A stretch of DNA of 49,671 nucleotides from Treponema sp. (GTDB taxonomy: Bacteria; Spirochaetota; Spirochaetia; Treponematales; Breznakiellaceae), in contig WRIX01000003.1 of assembly GCA_009782495.1 (NCBI GenBank), positions 1 to 49,671 on the forward strand, in the 5' to 3' direction. Shown here one piece after another: positions 1 to 7,800 of the stretch; positions within the stretch are counted from its first letter, which is position 1; every line of letters begins with the position of its first letter. The notes beneath the pieces were generated by a model. The model was given only the letters and a program-made list of their open reading frames with translations. It did no database searches and was not told where the DNA came from. Both the position numbers and the translations under genes were made by a program.

Positions 1-384
1 TACACTCCCATAATTAAATTCGTACTTAGCGTGGAGTCCGTTTATGCTAAAAATAAACCAGGGTTTAATTTTAGCTCAACATGGTTACGTAGGAAACACC
101 AGCAATGTAAGAATAATACCATAGAATTTATCACTTTTCAAGTAAGATTTTACCTTTAAAGTAGATAAATTCAGTCAAAAAGATGCAAAAATCACCTGCC
201 AGCTATCATTCATACAGTACCTCAGTTTTCATCATAATCCGCTATAAATAAACACTCCTTTTTTTCTAGCACCTCACGGCTTTTGTCAGCCAATGGCAAG
301 CATGCTTGCTAAGTAATTATTAATACAAACAAGAGGCAAAAAGGAAACTAGGTATTTACCTAGTTATTGCATAGGTTTACCCAA
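1..384. other. AT-rich intergenic stretch without a recognisable gene
   Basis: No open frame with a recognisable product and no tRNA-like fold was found here. The stretch is visibly richer in A and T than the gene that follows. It holds two perfect palindromes: a 14-bp one at 296-309 (GCAAGCATGCTTGC) and a 20-bp one at 346-365, listed separately. It lies downstream of the minus-strand LuxR-GH43 gene, so it contains that gene's 3' region. Confidence 0.6.
346..365 (-). terminator. candidate weak terminator hairpin behind the LuxR-GH43 gene
   Basis: AACTAGGT and ACCTAGTT form a perfect 8-bp stem around a 4-nt loop, starting about 20 nt past the stop codon at 385. Read on the minus strand, the hairpin is followed by TTCCTTTTTGCC, a broken T-tract. 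The stem is not GC-rich and the tract is interrupted, so this would be a weak intrinsic terminator. An operator is the other reading. Confidence 0.35.
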
Positions 385-1773
385 TTACTGGTCTTTTCCG
401 TCAATTTGCCGGATTGATCCGTCAGGAAGGTGCTGTAACCTGGTTACCTTCATGCTCCGCAGGTGGTTTTTCCCGCCGGAAGGGCCTGCATCGTGATAAA
501 AGAGGTACCATGTGCCGTTAAACTCGACAATTGAATGATGCGTTGTCCAGCCGGAAACTTCCGTAAGAATAACGCCCTGGTAGGTAAACGGCCCGTACGG
601 ATTGTCGCCGACAGCGTAACATATCGTATGGGCATCGCCTGTTGAATACGTAAAGTAATACTTCCCCTTGTACTTGTGCATCCACGAAGCCTCAAAAAAG
701 CGCGTTTCTTTATCAGCCTGGGTAAAGGGGCGGCCGGCGTTGTCAAGAAGCTCTACCGCTCTGGGGGGTTCCGCAAACTGGAGCATATCGCTGCTCAGTT
801 TGGCTACCCGCGGCGCTATGGTTTCGCCCGCGGTAACATAGGGCATATTCATCCTTTCCGGCGCGTATTCATACGTGTTGTCGTTATAAAGCTGCAGCTG
901 TCCGCCCCAGAGTCCCCCAAAGTACATATAATAACTGCCGTCATCTTCGAGCACGCAGGGGTCTATGCTGTAGCTTCCGTGCATCGGCTCAGCCTGCGGT
1001 ACAAACGGGCCTTCGGGTCGGCTTGCAATGGCAACGCCGATACGGAAGATGCCGTCCGGGTCCTTTGCCGGGAAGTACATGTAATACCTGCCGTCTTTGT
1101 GCGCAACGTCATTGTCCCATAACTGACCGTGCGCCCAGGGGATATCGGACAGCGCCAAGACAACCCCGTGATCGGTTACGTCTCCGTGTGCAACATCGTC
1201 CAGCGAAAACACATGGTAATCGACCATATCGTATTCGCCGCCGTTATCCTTGTTGCCCAGATAACCGTCTGTGTCCCTGTCGTGGGAGGGATACACATAC
1301 AGCCTTCCGTTAAAGACACGGGCTGCCGGATCGGCCATGTAATCATCGGGAACCAAATACCGCGGCTTAAACCGACTGTCGTCAGCAGACGTTCCGCACG
1401 CCGCCGGCATTAAAGGTATTGTCGATGATGGCTTGGCAAAAAAGTACCCCGCACAAAACATTAACACGCCAAGAAACGCTATTCCGGCAAAAAGCAGCAC
1501 CCGGAACCGCCTATGTTTCCTGACCCTGTCCTCAACGGGCGCAGCCTCCGGCCCGGCAGCATTTACGGCGCCGTCTTTCCCGTATGTGGCAAGAAGCTCC
1601 TGAATACTGTGGATACCCAGCTTGCTGTATAAATTAGACCGGTGGTAATCGACCGTAGAATACCCAATATTAAGCTTAAAGGCTATCTCTTTAGGCGAAC
1701 TGCCCTTAAGCAGCAAGTCGAAAATTTCCTGTTCACGGGAAGACAGCTTTTCCTGCACAACAGGGATTATCAT
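385..1773 (-). CDS. membrane-tethered LuxR-type regulator fused to a GH43 glycoside hydrolase domain
   Basis: This 462-residue protein has three parts. Residues about 9-63 form a LuxR-type helix-turn-helix (SSREQEIFDLLLKG, then STVDYHRSNLYSKLGI). Residues about 90-112 are one membrane helix preceded by a basic stretch (VRKHRRFR), which predicts a cytoplasmic N-terminus and an outside C-terminus. Residues about 137-455 form a complete GH43 five-blade propeller. The GH43 triad is present: Asp148 (MADPAARV) as general base, Asp271 (SIDPCVLED) as pKa modulator and Glu361 (FFEASW) as general acid, with His413 in TTHHSIV. GH43 enzymes cleave arabinose- and xylose-containing glycans. The layout is that of a ToxR/CadC-like one-component regulator whose sensor is a sugar hydrolase or a binding domain derived from one. 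That role is inferred. A promoter over the 5' end suggests the true start may be the GTG at codon 6 (1758). The gene is divergent from the next one. Confidence 0.88.
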   Translation of the reverse strand: MIIPVVQEKLSSREQEIFDLLLKGSSPKEIAFKLNIGYSTVDYHRSNLYSKLGIHSIQELLATYGKDGAVNAAGPEAAPVEDRVRKHRRFRVLLFAGIAFLGVLMFCAGYFFAKPSSTIPLMPAACGTSADDSRFKPRYLVPDDYMADPAARVFNGRLYVYPSHDRDTDGYLGNKDNGGEYDMVDYHVFSLDDVAHGDVTDHGVVLALSDIPWAHGQLWDNDVAHKDGRYYMYFPAKDPDGIFRIGVAIASRPEGPFVPQAEPMHGSYSIDPCVLEDDGSYYMYFGGLWGGQLQLYNDNTYEYAPERMNMPYVTAGETIAPRVAKLSSDMLQFAEPPRAVELLDNAGRPFTQADKETRFFEASWMHKYKGKYYFTYSTGDAHTICYAVGDNPYGPFTYQGVILTEVSGWTTHHSIVEFNGTWYLFYHDAGPSGGKNHLRSMKVTRLQHLPDGSIRQIDGKDQ

Positions 1774-1795
1774 ACCTACTTTAAGACGATGTCAA
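1766..1795 (-). promoter_or_regulatory. sigma-70 type promoter of the LuxR-GH43 gene
   Basis: On the minus strand a perfect TTGACA (1790-1795) is separated by 18 bp from GATAAT (1766-1771), which overlaps the annotated ATG. Transcription would start near 1759, one base before the in-frame GTG at 1758-1756. The mRNA would then be essentially leaderless and start at codon 6, leaving the helix-turn-helix intact. Confidence 0.5.
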
Positions 1796-1845
1796 GGGTA
1801 GGGGAAATATGAATGATTGAAGGAAATGCTAAATATACCGATACT

Positions 1846-1851
1846 TATAAT
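1846..1851 (+). promoter_or_regulatory. TATAAT -10 element of the divergent TPR gene
   Basis: A perfect TATAAT lies 8 bp before the ATG at 1860, so transcription would start about 2 nt before the start codon. No ribosome binding site precedes the ATG, which fits a leaderless message. A good -35 is missing: TTGAAG at 1817-1822 is 23 bp away, which is too far. Confidence 0.35.
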
Positions 1852-1859
1852 GTAAAGCT

Positions 1860-3014
1860 ATGAACAGGAAACCGGATTCCGCCTTTCAAATTTCTGTCTT
1901 TCGATTAACCCTTCGTTATTTAGCTGTTCTGCTGGGTCTGTTTGTTCTTTTTCCGGCGTTTGCTGCCGCCCAGCAGCGGAGGAACGATCCCTGGTGGATT
2001 ACCCTGGAAGAAGGGAAACGGTATTTCAGGAACGGCGCTTACGGCGATGCCCTGCGCCATTTTGAAGATGCCCGGGAAAGCAGAAAAACCTACTATGCCA
2101 AAATGGAACGGGATCTTATTACTGTTCTTTCTCTCCATGCGGTACGGGGGCTTAGGGATGACCTGGGCCTTTTGGAAAAATACATAGAAAGGGAATTCCG
2201 TGTAGACGCTGCGGACGCCCTTAAAGAGCTCTATTACCGTGTGCCAAAAGCAAGGCTTAACAATTCTTCAAATGCCGCTTTAACCGAACTGGGCCGCCTT
2301 AAAAACTACCCCGAAGCTGAATTCTGGCTGGGAGAAGTATACCGGGTGGAAGGGGAATTCAGCATAGCCCTTAGTCAATACCAAAAGGCTTACGACCAGA
2401 GAACGCAGCTGGAAAACCCGGAATTCGGCAGGGAGATACTGTACAAAATTGCAGGAATCCGGCAGCTGCGCCGTGAATATACGGAAATGGCCAAAGTCCT
2501 GGATGATGTTCTTAAAACAGATACCTTGTGGAGCCGGGAATCCTTTACCCGGTCCAATTTGTTAAAGAGTCTGGAAACCAATGGGGTAAACAGGTTTTTG
2601 CTTCTTTTCCGGCACAACGAACCGTATGTGGAAAAAGCCCACAGAACAATGGGGTTTTATTATTACAACAGCGGCAGGCACGAGCGGGCTGTAGAAAACC
2701 TGCTGTTTGCGTTCTTGATTCAGAATTCAGTTATTATTGATGCGCTTCTCCACGCCCAATACGATTATACGTTTACAAGCCTTTCCGGTCTTATGAACGA
2801 CATAGGGCGGAGACGGGATCTCCTTGCCTACCTGGAAGAGATTGAATACTTTAAGACCGTATATTATCTTGGCAATTCACTTTATGCCGTAAACCGCCGG
2901 GGCGCCGCCAGGGAACTCTGGACTTTTCTCCGGGATAACGCAAGCGGAGAATTAAGGGGCAGGGCGGTTTCTCAACTGAACAATCCGCGTCTGGACTCCG
3001 TACCCGAACGCTGA
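1860..3014 (+). CDS. secreted TPR-repeat protein
   Basis: The 384-residue product starts with a basic stretch and a long hydrophobic segment ending in FAAAQQ, a signal peptide with a likely signal peptidase I site near residue 38. The rest is helical with TPR-like repeats: GKRYFRNGAYGDALRHFEDA, then EFWLGEVYRVEGEFSIALSQY, then GFYYYNSGRHERAVENLLFA. Such repeats bind partner proteins, and the place of action would be the periplasm. It is divergent from the LuxR-GH43 gene and is followed after 22 bp by the phosphoribosyltransferase-like gene on the same strand. No enzymatic motif is visible and the specific role is unknown. Confidence 0.8.
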   Translation: MNRKPDSAFQISVFRLTLRYLAVLLGLFVLFPAFAAAQQRRNDPWWITLEEGKRYFRNGAYGDALRHFEDARESRKTYYAKMERDLITVLSLHAVRGLRDDLGLLEKYIEREFRVDAADALKELYYRVPKARLNNSSNAALTELGRLKNYPEAEFWLGEVYRVEGEFSIALSQYQKAYDQRTQLENPEFGREILYKIAGIRQLRREYTEMAKVLDDVLKTDTLWSRESFTRSNLLKSLETNGVNRFLLLFRHNEPYVEKAHRTMGFYYYNSGRHERAVENLLFAFLIQNSVIIDALLHAQYDYTFTSLSGLMNDIGRRRDLLAYLEEIEYFKTVYYLGNSLYAVNRRGAARELWTFLRDNASGELRGRAVSQLNNPRLDSVPER

Positions 3015-3036
3015 CGTATTGCAGTATTAGCCGCAC

Positions 3037-4122
3037 ATGAGTACAATAAATTCATCTATGAATAAAATTGTACTAAAAGCGGAAGACCTTGACGGTTTTC
3101 TTACAGAATCAGACAAGAAAAATCTTTCACGCATGGACAGTCTTTACCGGGAAGCTCTTGCATGTTTTAATATTCTTTCCACAACCCGGCTTGTAACCGA
3201 ACAAAAGCGCGAAGAAGATAACCTTATCAGACTCTACAACGAAATGGGAACGACAATGCAGGAACTGTGCAGGGATGAACAGGGACTCCGGGTTTATTCT
3301 TTTCTTACTCCCCAGGAAAGCCACAGCGAAGCATCCAGGGTTATAGCCAAACTCAGGGATTACCGTACAGAAAACGAAGAATTTGTTTATTACATACAAC
3401 GGGCTTATGAGATGCTTTTTAAGCTGGCCTACGGAGTTATGCCTGCATCCAACAAAAACTACCTGTTTATACAAACTCCGGTAAATGTGCCCGTGCAGAA
3501 TTTTGCTGTTCATAAGATAAACAATGTAGACGAAAAAATCGAAAACACCGTTATGTGCGTTATGTTACGGGGAGCATTGCTTCCTTCTATGATTTTTTCC
3601 AAGGAAATTGAAGAATATTCTTCGCACGGCTACGTTACTCCTTTTGCACTGTTTAAAATCACCCGTGATGACTCAAAGCACGAAAACGATATGGAGTATA
3701 TTCTGGATTTGGATAAATCGTATTTTAATCTGGAATTACTGAACGATAAAGATTTGATTTTTGCCGATCCAATGAATGCAACAGGCGGAAGCCTTGTAAC
3801 GGTTGTTAAGTACCTTTTGGGAGAAGGCATTAAACCGCGATCCGTCAGTTTTGTTAATGTAATCGCCGCCTTAAAGGGTGCGCTCCGTGTAGTTCGTGCG
3901 CTGGAACATTGTACTGTCTATACACTGTGGATGGACCCTGTACTGAATGAACTGGCTTATATTTTGCCCGGTCTTGGCGATGCGGGAGACCGTATTAACG
4001 GAAGAGACCAGCCTGAACAGCCGCGTGATATTATCCAGCTTATTGCGGATTACGGTGCAAATATTGCCCGGTTGTACAGGGAACAGCTTCGTGAAATTGA
4101 AGATACTGTTTTAAGAACCTGA
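3037..4122 (+). CDS. uracil phosphoribosyltransferase-like protein with N-terminal extension
   Basis: The 361-residue protein carries the two signatures of the Upp family. The PRPP-binding loop is DPMNATGGS at 244-252 and the C-terminal uracil-binding segment is [12 protein letters not shown] at 308-319; [10 protein letters not shown] near 175-184 resembles the third family motif. Upp makes UMP from uracil and PRPP and is usually about 210 residues. Here about 130 extra residues precede the core, a charged and apparently helical region I do not recognise. It may be a salvage enzyme or a specialised paralogue, and I leave the symbol empty for that reason. A second ATG at codon 8 (3058) is possible, since neither start has a clear ribosome binding site. 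The TPR lipoprotein gene follows after 4 bp. Confidence 0.8.
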   Translation: MSTINSSMNKIVLKAEDLDGFLTESDKKNLSRMDSLYREALACFNILSTTRLVTEQKREEDNLIRLYNEMGTTMQELCRDEQGLRVYSFLTPQESHSEASRVIAKLRDYRTENEEFVYYIQRAYEMLFKLAYGVMPASNKNYLFIQTPVNVPVQNFAVHKINNVDEKIENTVMCVMLRGALLPSMIFSKEIEEYSSHGYVTPFALFKITRDDSKHENDMEYILDLDKSYFNLELLNDKDLIFADPMNATGGSLVTVVKYLLGEGIKPRSVSFVNVIAALKGALRVVRALEHCTVYTLWMDPVLNELAYILPGLGDAGDRINGRDQPEQPRDIIQLIADYGANIARLYREQLREIEDTVLRT

Positions 4123-4126
4123 AAAA

Positions 4127-4897
4127 ATGGCAATACGCAATATATTAAAAATAAAGAAGTATTGTGCTTTAGCGGGATTATTGTTGCTTCTTTTACCGGT
4201 TGCATTATCCTTTTTATCCTGTATTACTTCTGATGCAAAAGCGGAAGAATACTATGCCATTGGTGATGCATATCTGGAATTAAAAAAATACATCGAAGCG
4301 GAAACCTGGTTTAACAAGGCAAAATTCAATAAATCTACAAAAATGGCTTGCGAATATAATCTGGGCCGTATTGCCTATGAAACAGGCCGTTACAGAGCCG
4401 CTGCGGAATATTTTGAACACGTTATTAAAGCGGACGGAGAAAACATAGCTGCCCTCAGAGCTGCAGCCTATACGTATATTAAACTGGAAAAACCGGAAAA
4501 GGCAGTTTCCTATTACAGGATAATTCTGGATCTTGTGCCGGAAAGTTATGACGAAGGCTACAACTATGCTCTTGTTTTAATGGCGCTGGGAGAAGCTGAA
4601 GAAGCCGAAAGAATACTTGTTAAATTCAACAATACCGAAAGTCCGGAAGCGCTGCTTGTTCTGGCCCGATCCCGGAGACGGCAAGGCAAAGCAGAAGCCG
4701 CAGATGCCTATAACAACAGCCTTCTGAAACAGGACAATCCGCTGGTACGCGCCGAATATGCGGCATATCTTGCGGAAGTTGGCTTGCCTGCAAAAGCCCT
4801 GGAAGAATACCGTAAGGTTTTGGAAAACGGCACATTGAGCGAAGAAAAAAAAGAGGAAATAGAAAAAGCTGTTGAACAATTAAAAACTGATGCTTAA
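4127..4897 (+). CDS. TPR-repeat lipoprotein
   Basis: The 256-residue product has a basic N-terminus, a hydrophobic stretch and a lipobox-like LSFLSC with Cys near residue 32, so it is probably a lipoprotein on the outer face of the inner membrane or in the outer membrane. The mature part is built of TPR units: EEYYAIGDAYLELKKYIEAE, CEYNLGRIAYETGRYRAAAE, AAAYTYIKLEKPEKAVSYY and others to about residue 240. It starts 4 bp after the phosphoribosyltransferase-like gene and is probably co-transcribed with it. Its 3' end overlaps the convergent barrel gene by 18 bp. It is a scaffold or adaptor by family; its partner is unknown. Confidence 0.82.
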   Translation: MAIRNILKIKKYCALAGLLLLLLPVALSFLSCITSDAKAEEYYAIGDAYLELKKYIEAETWFNKAKFNKSTKMACEYNLGRIAYETGRYRAAAEYFEHVIKADGENIAALRAAAYTYIKLEKPEKAVSYYRIILDLVPESYDEGYNYALVLMALGEAEEAERILVKFNNTESPEALLVLARSRRRQGKAEAADAYNNSLLKQDNPLVRAEYAAYLAEVGLPAKALEEYRKVLENGTLSEEKKEEIEKAVEQLKTDA

Positions 4898-7800
4898 AGT
4901 GGTTCCGAAGCTGAGCAGCAAGCTGGTCGTATCATATCTTTCATTCCTTTGAATGCCAAGCTTGGCAAAACCCGTAAGTGTAAGTCTTCCGATTATTCTG
5001 ACAACCGATTCATGGCCCAGAAACAGGGAAAAAGCGCCGTATTCATCCGAATAATCCAGTACCAGTTCCAAAGATTCCCTGATAAGCCGTTCGTGTTCGC
5101 TTGATGCCAATTCAGACAGAGATGGAAAATTATCCTTCCCAATCAATCTTTTCATGCCAGAATTGTACAGTGACGAAAGGAGGGTGTTTTCTCTGGGCAC
5201 TGTCCATAAAAGCATAAAACTGTCTATCCATCCTGTCCTGATGCTGTGGATAATGGTATATGTGTTTTTTAAATCCAGTTCAGCTCCGTTAAAGCCGAAT
5301 AATCTTAGATTTTGCTCAGCCTGTACTCTCCATAATGGATCTTCATTGCGCGGAAAAGAAACGATTCCGGTTATTGAATGGCGCAGCTCGTCATTCCGGT
5401 AAAAATTAAATACCGGCTTTGTACCCATTGCACCGAAAAGGTTGATCGAAGAAAACCCAAAACCGGAACTGATCGTAAATACATCAAGCAGCGTATCCAT
5501 GCGCTGTTCCATAGTTCTGTCAAATTGGGTAAAATGGCTGACCGGAACGATAAGGGAATAAACATCGTATCGTTCGGGAAAAACAAGGTTAAGCGCCAGC
5601 AATTCATGAAAACGGATGTTTTCCGGTCTAAAGCCGCTGCTGATGAAGTTTGACCGGGAGTTTTCCATAGAGGAATTAAGCCGGGGATCAAAAAGGGCGT
5701 ATAGCGGAACTGTTTGCCAGAGCCGGGAAGTTTCGGAAAAGCCTTGTCCGTAATGAACCAGGTCATCGCCAAGTGTAACACCGGCGACGTTCAGGGTTTG
5801 GGAAATATTGCGCTGTGAACGAAGCCGGCCCTTTATTCTGCCCAAACCGAACGGCGCTTCGATTCGTGCGATGGAACCGGATCGCGTATATTCAAAAGGA
5901 ATCGAAGCTGCGCTGTTTCCTTCAAAAGAAAGCTCCGCTCCTACCGGCGAATAGTCAAGATTAAAATTAACCCGCCCGCGCATATCCCGGTTTTGTATGG
6001 GGCTTTCCGCAGAACCTGAACCGCTGTCCGGAACCATAGCAGTCCAGCTTTGAGCCCAGGTTTCTGCATAGTTGGGCATCCAGTCCCGTACTTTTTCGGT
6101 CTTTTCCAGATAGTTTATGTTTCCTTCCAGAGAAAAACCGGGACGCCCGTTTTTTTCGCTCTGCATGCCTGTAGAGGCCGTCCATTGCCGCATTAACCGG
6201 CGGTACTGGTAATTGATCGAAGACGAAAAGTTTCCGTAAACCGGTGTGTTCAGCCTGAAAGAAAGCAGGTGATTCATCGTTTCGTCATTGGGAGGCGGGG
6301 CAGTGTTGTAATTTTCGGTGATCGACAAGGGACCGAAAGAGCGGTTTATCCCATGTCCCGCACTCCAGTATTTGATGTCGTTGGAAACAGTAAAATTTAA
6401 ATTTCCCGAAAGGCGGGTATCCAAAACCGTTAATTCTCCGCGTGATCTTGACTGGAATCCGGCAAACGTTTCTTCACTGTTTTCGAAAGGATTACCCACA
6501 ACGGCGCTTTCAAAAGCCGTGTTAACGACAGCTCCGGAAACAACTTTTGTATCCCCGATGCTGACAAGCGCATCGGGATGCCGCCAGTCCAGCGTCGCGC
6601 CGCTGTTTAACCTGTACGATGGAGACGGGTCTTCCAGACATATTTCGTCAATAGAAAACGTGCCGTCAGAATTTACGCCAGCATTGTTTACAATATACGC
6701 AGCGATATAGTGGGATTGTCCGTCTCCGACAAAATCTCCGTTCCCCTGGTTTTGCCGTAAAGCGCCGGGATTATAATTAACGCTGGCTGATACAGATTGG
6801 CCGTTTACAAGGACTTTTTTATCACGGTAATTGATTTCAACAGTATTCCAGGCAGCACTTAAACAACTTGTATCTTCGATTATCACTTCCAATGCCGGAT
6901 TGGTATTGGGCCCCTGGGAAACCAGAAAATGAAAACCTGGATTGCCGGAAGGAGTGGTTTCTTCAACCGGCCCTTTTAAATAAAAACTTAAAACCCGGTA
7001 ATCGGAAAGAGGAATGGTGGATGTTCTGCCGTCCGTTCCCGCCGACTCCATACCATTCCACTCTACTTTCAGAACATGGTTTACTCCGCTTTCGTGGAGC
7101 CGGCTTATCCTGCCGGTTTGAAGGGACGAATCAGTCCGTTCTGTTACCGATACACCGGCAACCACTGTATCCTGAGCAGCCTTAATTATACCAGCTTCAA
7201 GTGTAATAGCTCGCCAGCCTGCTCCAAGGATGTAAGGTTTGGCAACCAGGACTCTGCCCGAAAAACTTGAACTGCCTGTATTGATGATAAGTATCCGCAT
7301 ATGATTTGCGCTTTGAAGTTTGCGGCGCATGTCATCGGTCAGGGTAATAGCAATGGAATTTCCGTTCGATGGATCCGGCATTCCAATCAGGCCTCCGGGT
7401 AAAGTCCAGCCAGGGCCTGTATTGTAAAAAATCGGAGCTTCGATCATCAATCCCGGATTTTCCGTACTATTTGAATCTTCATCCGGAAAAACACCAAATT
7501 GAGCGACTACCAGAATATCGGGGGAATTTGTTGAAAAATCATAAAAACGCAGTGGTATAACAATTTCTCGTGCCTGTTCAAGCAAGTCCCCGTCTCTGCC
7601 AAGGGGCGCCTGAAAACCAGTCCATGACTGAGAGCCGGTTAATTCAAATTCTGCAACATAGACATCTCCTACTGGTGATTCATTGGCCGGATAAGGTCCT
7701 TCCAAGCCGGAAATAACAGGAGCGGACCATTCAATGGATTTTAGTTCAACACTGCCCAGAAAATTTGACTGCCGGTAATTCCGGTAAACCAACGATGCCC

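Noticed and set aside
676-1413. Overlapping plus-strand frames across the GH43 domain
   Set aside because: The minus-strand product has an intact domain with catalytic residues; the plus frames are Arg/Val-rich reverse readings.
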